Shown here piece by piece: positions 61,321 through 64,000 of a stretch of 64,000 nucleotides of DNA (positions within the stretch are counted from its first letter, which is position 1; the number at the start of each line of letters is the position of its first letter). The notes beneath the pieces were generated by a model, which saw only the letters and a list, made by a program, of their open reading frames with translations, was not told the origin of the DNA and did no database searches. Origin of the DNA: Dysidea avara (lineage: Eukaryota; Porifera; Demospongiae; Dictyoceratida; Dysideidae). The translations under genes were made by a program, and so were the position numbers. The stretch covers positions 5,938,694 through 6,002,693 of the forward strand of contig NC_089285.1 of assembly GCF_963678975.1 (NCBI RefSeq). The letters are read 5' to 3'.

Positions 61321-61886
61321 CAGTGGAACCTTTGTTACGGTCACCTGGATTAAGCGGTCACCTTTGTATAACGGCCATGGTCACGAGGTCCCAAATAATT
61401 TCCAATACAAATGTATGCATTGTGGTCTGCATTAAGCGGTCACCTGTCTAACGCGTATAACGGCCAACCAAGAATTTGCCCATGAATCACTGTATACATA
61501 ACTTTCTTCTTCGTATAGCGGTCGCTACCTTTTATGGTGGCTTGTTAAGCAAATTGCCTGGCACCATGGCATCATTTCAATTAATGCGCAATTATCACAC
61601 TTCCTGCCTTTCAATGAATACTATATAATCTATCAGTCTTCATTGCTTAATCGTATTCAATAGCTATAACCAACATCCATAACAGGCTCACCTTGCCATT
61701 TCTGTACTAAAATATTACTACATTGCGGTTGGCGCGAACCTCTTTATAATAATTACTCATTTATAACGGTCATAGCCACTAAAATGTTGCTGACCACCTT
61801 ATGCAGGTTTTCTCTATAACAGCCACCTGTATATAAAGGCCAGATATATCTGGTCCCAAGGTGACCATTATAGACAGGTTTCACTG
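61321..61886. mobile_element. pogo/Tigger-type MITE, arm 2 copy
   Basis: CAGTGGAACCTTTGTTACGG to GACAGGTTTCACTG, flanked by TA. It is the mirror of 50,319-51,123 without the internal 237-bp MITE, so it shows the empty site. Confidence 0.85.
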
Positions 61887-62226
61887 TATTTGTGAAAATT
61901 TTACCTTTAGCAACACTTAACCCTTAAACCTGCATAATCAAGAAAACTGGATTTAAACTTAATAAATACGCATGCCTTGCATAGAGCGCTGTAACTTTTG
62001 AAGCATCCATTCTATGGCTATGCGATTTACATTATTCTACTTGTGATGGAACAAGGATTAAAATGATACCTAGAGTTTTACCCTAATGTTACATGGTGAG
62101 GCCATGAAAATAACTTTCTGGTAGGGAACATGCAAACTTTTTATTACATACCTCTATAAAATGGTCGATGACTCGATGGTAGTTGCTCCTATCACCTTGC
62201 AGTGACTTCCATTGGACTTGTCGTGA

Positions 62227-62694
62227 ATTTTTGTATCAGGCAATATATGATTTACATGAGTAATCCCACAATCAAAAGTAAGCATGTGGCAAGAATTATG
62301 AAACACGGAGACTTGACTTGTCGATATTCATCACTTCATAATAAGTAAGCCACTGTAGTCACAGTGCTCCTCCAAGTAGCCCAGTGGACTCACTTTTTAA
62401 ATCTATGTGTGTTTGTAGGCTGTAAGAATTAAGTTATCTCACCTAGTGTCACCATGCGAGTCCATATTGTGTAAACATGCATTTTCGAAAAGCAGATTTA
62501 AGGGTTAACCTTGAAAAGAAATATTTAGGCTATACCTAGTAGTAATACCCCCACCTTTGATGTTGGCCATGAAAAACAAATTTATAAGGTGTCTGTATAA
62601 GGAATGAGGCGTCTGCTCTAGTACATTGCCTGCCTTATGATCTCAGGGTGGTTGACGATCCACAAAAGTTGGATTTCTTACCAAGAGTATACCT
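62227..62694. other. 468-bp block present only in arm 2
   Basis: Arm 1 reads GGACTTGTCGTGACCCTTGAC in reverse sense without a break, whereas arm 2 has 468 bp between CGTGA and TGACCC. TGA is present at both ends, either a 3-bp target duplication or microhomology of a deletion in arm 1. The block has no inverted ends and includes an AAATATTTAGGCTATAC word shared with the MITE at 35,953. Confidence 0.85.
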
Positions 62695-63091
62695 TGACCC
62701 TTGACTTCTACATACAGCAAAAACTTAAATGAAAATTTCAATTTGTTTGGATAAAAGCAACTATTAAACTTTCGTGCTGTAAAGTTTCCCACCCAAAGCT
62801 TCTTTTTCCTAGGAGCTTCAGTGATTATATCAGACCATGTATGGAATTATTGGTAAACACCACTTGCCACCCTTAATCACTCACAAACCTTAATGCACTA
62901 GTTTGTAATGTACCGGACAGTAAACCAGCCACGTCTCAGGATATTAAACTAAAATTTTAACACAAGATAGATAAGCACCCAATACCTCATTTAAGCTATT
63001 AAACAGAAAATAAACCAAAAAGGTAGGTTTCCAAGATCACGTTACAATTATTGAATGTAAAAGTGCTACTTGAAATGATGCTTGTACTGTC

Positions 63092-63533
63092 CTATGCCAA
63101 AAATCCCTTGTTTAAAGGATGAAGATCGTACAATACAGGATACATTAGAGTGACACCTCCTTGACAGTAGGTAGTATAGGCATGCTGTCTACTTCTAATA
63201 ACGATACAGTCGAGTCCTTTGTGGAGACTTAAACCCATATGCATGCCATACAATGGTGATGGGATAAGGTAGAGGTTTAACCAGTTTGTATACAATGCAT
63301 TTATTGCTCTTTCTACTCCACAACCCACATTTTTAAAAAAGCTGGTAGCCAATACTACTGGATTTATTTTTTGTGCGATTTTTTTTTTGAAATATAACAA
63401 GTAAATAAACAAGAAACAGCAATTGAAGTACATGTGATGGAAGCATGCACCTGACCCTCACACATTGCAAGGTCAAGTGCTGCGATAGTAACTGGATTGG
63501 CAGGGTTACAGTAAAGAAAAACTGGTGGAGCAT
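63092..63533 (-). other. Open-frame region conserved in both arms (mirror of 49,138-49,581), coding doubtful
   Basis: The same reading (GVERAINALYTNWLNLYLIP, YPVLYDLHPLNKGFLA) is present in both arms, but an A/T run of different length puts the upstream part in different frames in each. No family match. Listed to record the conservation, not as a gene. Confidence 0.3.
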
Positions 63534-63933
63534 CTAATCCAGGACACTACACTACTGGTCTTTCTAAGCAGCAGGCAGAAATGCTAACGTCTTGTAAGCA
63601 ATACTAGCCGCACCTCCCATTCCCCCAAAAAGTAGGGAATACCAATGGGGTGAAGGAGCCCAATTCAACATCACTCAGTATAATATAGCTAAGATCAGAC
63701 CGACTTTCTTCTTTTGTGTGTGGGTGGGGAATAAGTGATCTAGTACACTTCCCATAGAATTTCTGTGTAACGTTTCACCAGCTCTATGGTGAGTGCTGAT
63801 TGGCCACTTATTCCGCACTCACACACTAAGAAACAATTCTGTCTGGTCTACGCAAGACTACCATAGCCATGCCAACTGGTGCATTTTATTTAGAGAAAGT
63901 AGTCTGGTACCACACTAGCCTTTCAAAACAATA

Positions 63934-64000
63934 TGTGACTGTCTCTGGGAAAACCGGTCTTATCGCCCATTTAAAAGTATCGAGAAACGTCGGTTTTAAA
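63934..64000. mobile_element. Left end of a TGTGACC-superfamily MITE, long form (cut by window end)
   Basis: TGTGACTGTCTCTGGGAAAA then CCGGTCTTAT and CGGTTTTAAA, colinear with the first 67 bp of the element at 36,540. TA precedes it (63,932-63,933). Confidence 0.85.

Larger units (their letters stand above)
58407..62707 (-). pseudogene. Unrecognised spliced gene candidate, arm 2 copy (one exon split)
   Basis: Mirror of the arm 1 gene: exons 58407-58481, 58532-58596, 59083-59121, 60686-60749, 61202-61219 and 62152-62707. The last two exons are identical to arm 1. The 39-nt exon differs at two codons (LLGTQGL for LLDTQEL), and the 64-nt exon's donor reads GTAAAT instead of GTAAGT. The exon at 62,152 is split by the 468-bp block at 62,227-62,694, which separates its first 10 nt, including the acceptor side. 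This copy is therefore probably altered or broken at its 5' part. It is transcribed toward the centre, convergent with arm 1. Confidence 0.35.
55691..63933 (-). repeat. Palindrome arm 2 (about 8.24 kb)
   Basis: Reverse complement of arm 1 with a longer satellite, a longer TG/CA tract, a 468-bp block at 62,227-62,694 absent from arm 1, and a deletion of about 64 bp near 61,315 at a CCCA microhomology. The visible outer end coincides with the left end of a MITE at 63,934. Confidence 0.95.

Overview
This is eukaryotic, AT-rich, repeat-crowded DNA: genes split by short GT-AG introns, CR1/L2-like and R2-like LINEs, and many small inverted-repeat elements (MITEs). A marine invertebrate, perhaps a demosponge, fits the mix of domains and repeats, but no marker gene proves it.

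Layout. 0.2-3.1 kb: two decayed LINE fragments and a Harbinger-type MITE. 3.1-12 kb: no convincing gene; a pogo/Tigger-type MITE and a large fold-back cluster. 12.3-13.55 kb: 3' end of an R2-like LINE with a restriction-like endonuclease (minus strand). 14.1-18.8 kb: a lone first exon, then a 12-exon gene whose parts encode a ubiquitin-specific protease, a Pro/Ser-rich linker with an 18-bp VNTR, a FAR1-type zinc domain and a MULE transposase domain. 20.7-24 kb: fold-back elements, a Tigger MITE and one orphan exon. 24.7-28.7 kb: a nearly complete CR1-like LINE (minus strand). 29.7-30.2 kb: another RT fragment. 30.5-32.4 kb: a clean three-exon gene for a RING-like protein whose first exon resembles the lone exon at 14.1 kb. 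33.5-38 kb: diverged tandem copies of a ~1.2 kb unit, each hit by different MITEs. 38-48.7 kb: MITEs (including a nested hAT element), a LINE 3' fragment, and a partial relative of exons found in the palindrome.

The right quarter is one huge inverted duplication: about 48.74-55.69 kb reads again in reverse complement at about 55.69-63.93 kb, at roughly 1-3% mismatch by eye. Its centre is a head-to-head array of a 43/27-bp satellite. The arms differ by a MITE present only in arm 1, a 468-bp block present only in arm 2, a small deletion, and satellite and CA-repeat length. Each arm carries one copy of an unrecognised spliced gene candidate, and the two copies point at each other across the satellite. 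Arm 2 meets a MITE at its visible outer edge, so the palindrome probably continues beyond the window.

The most novel items are the palindrome with its mirrored gene, the protease/transposase chimera, and a roughly 20-bp word (TACTCTAATAGAGCAGTCA-like) shared by several unrelated MITE families. Exon boundaries come from splice-site and phase reasoning without transcript data.
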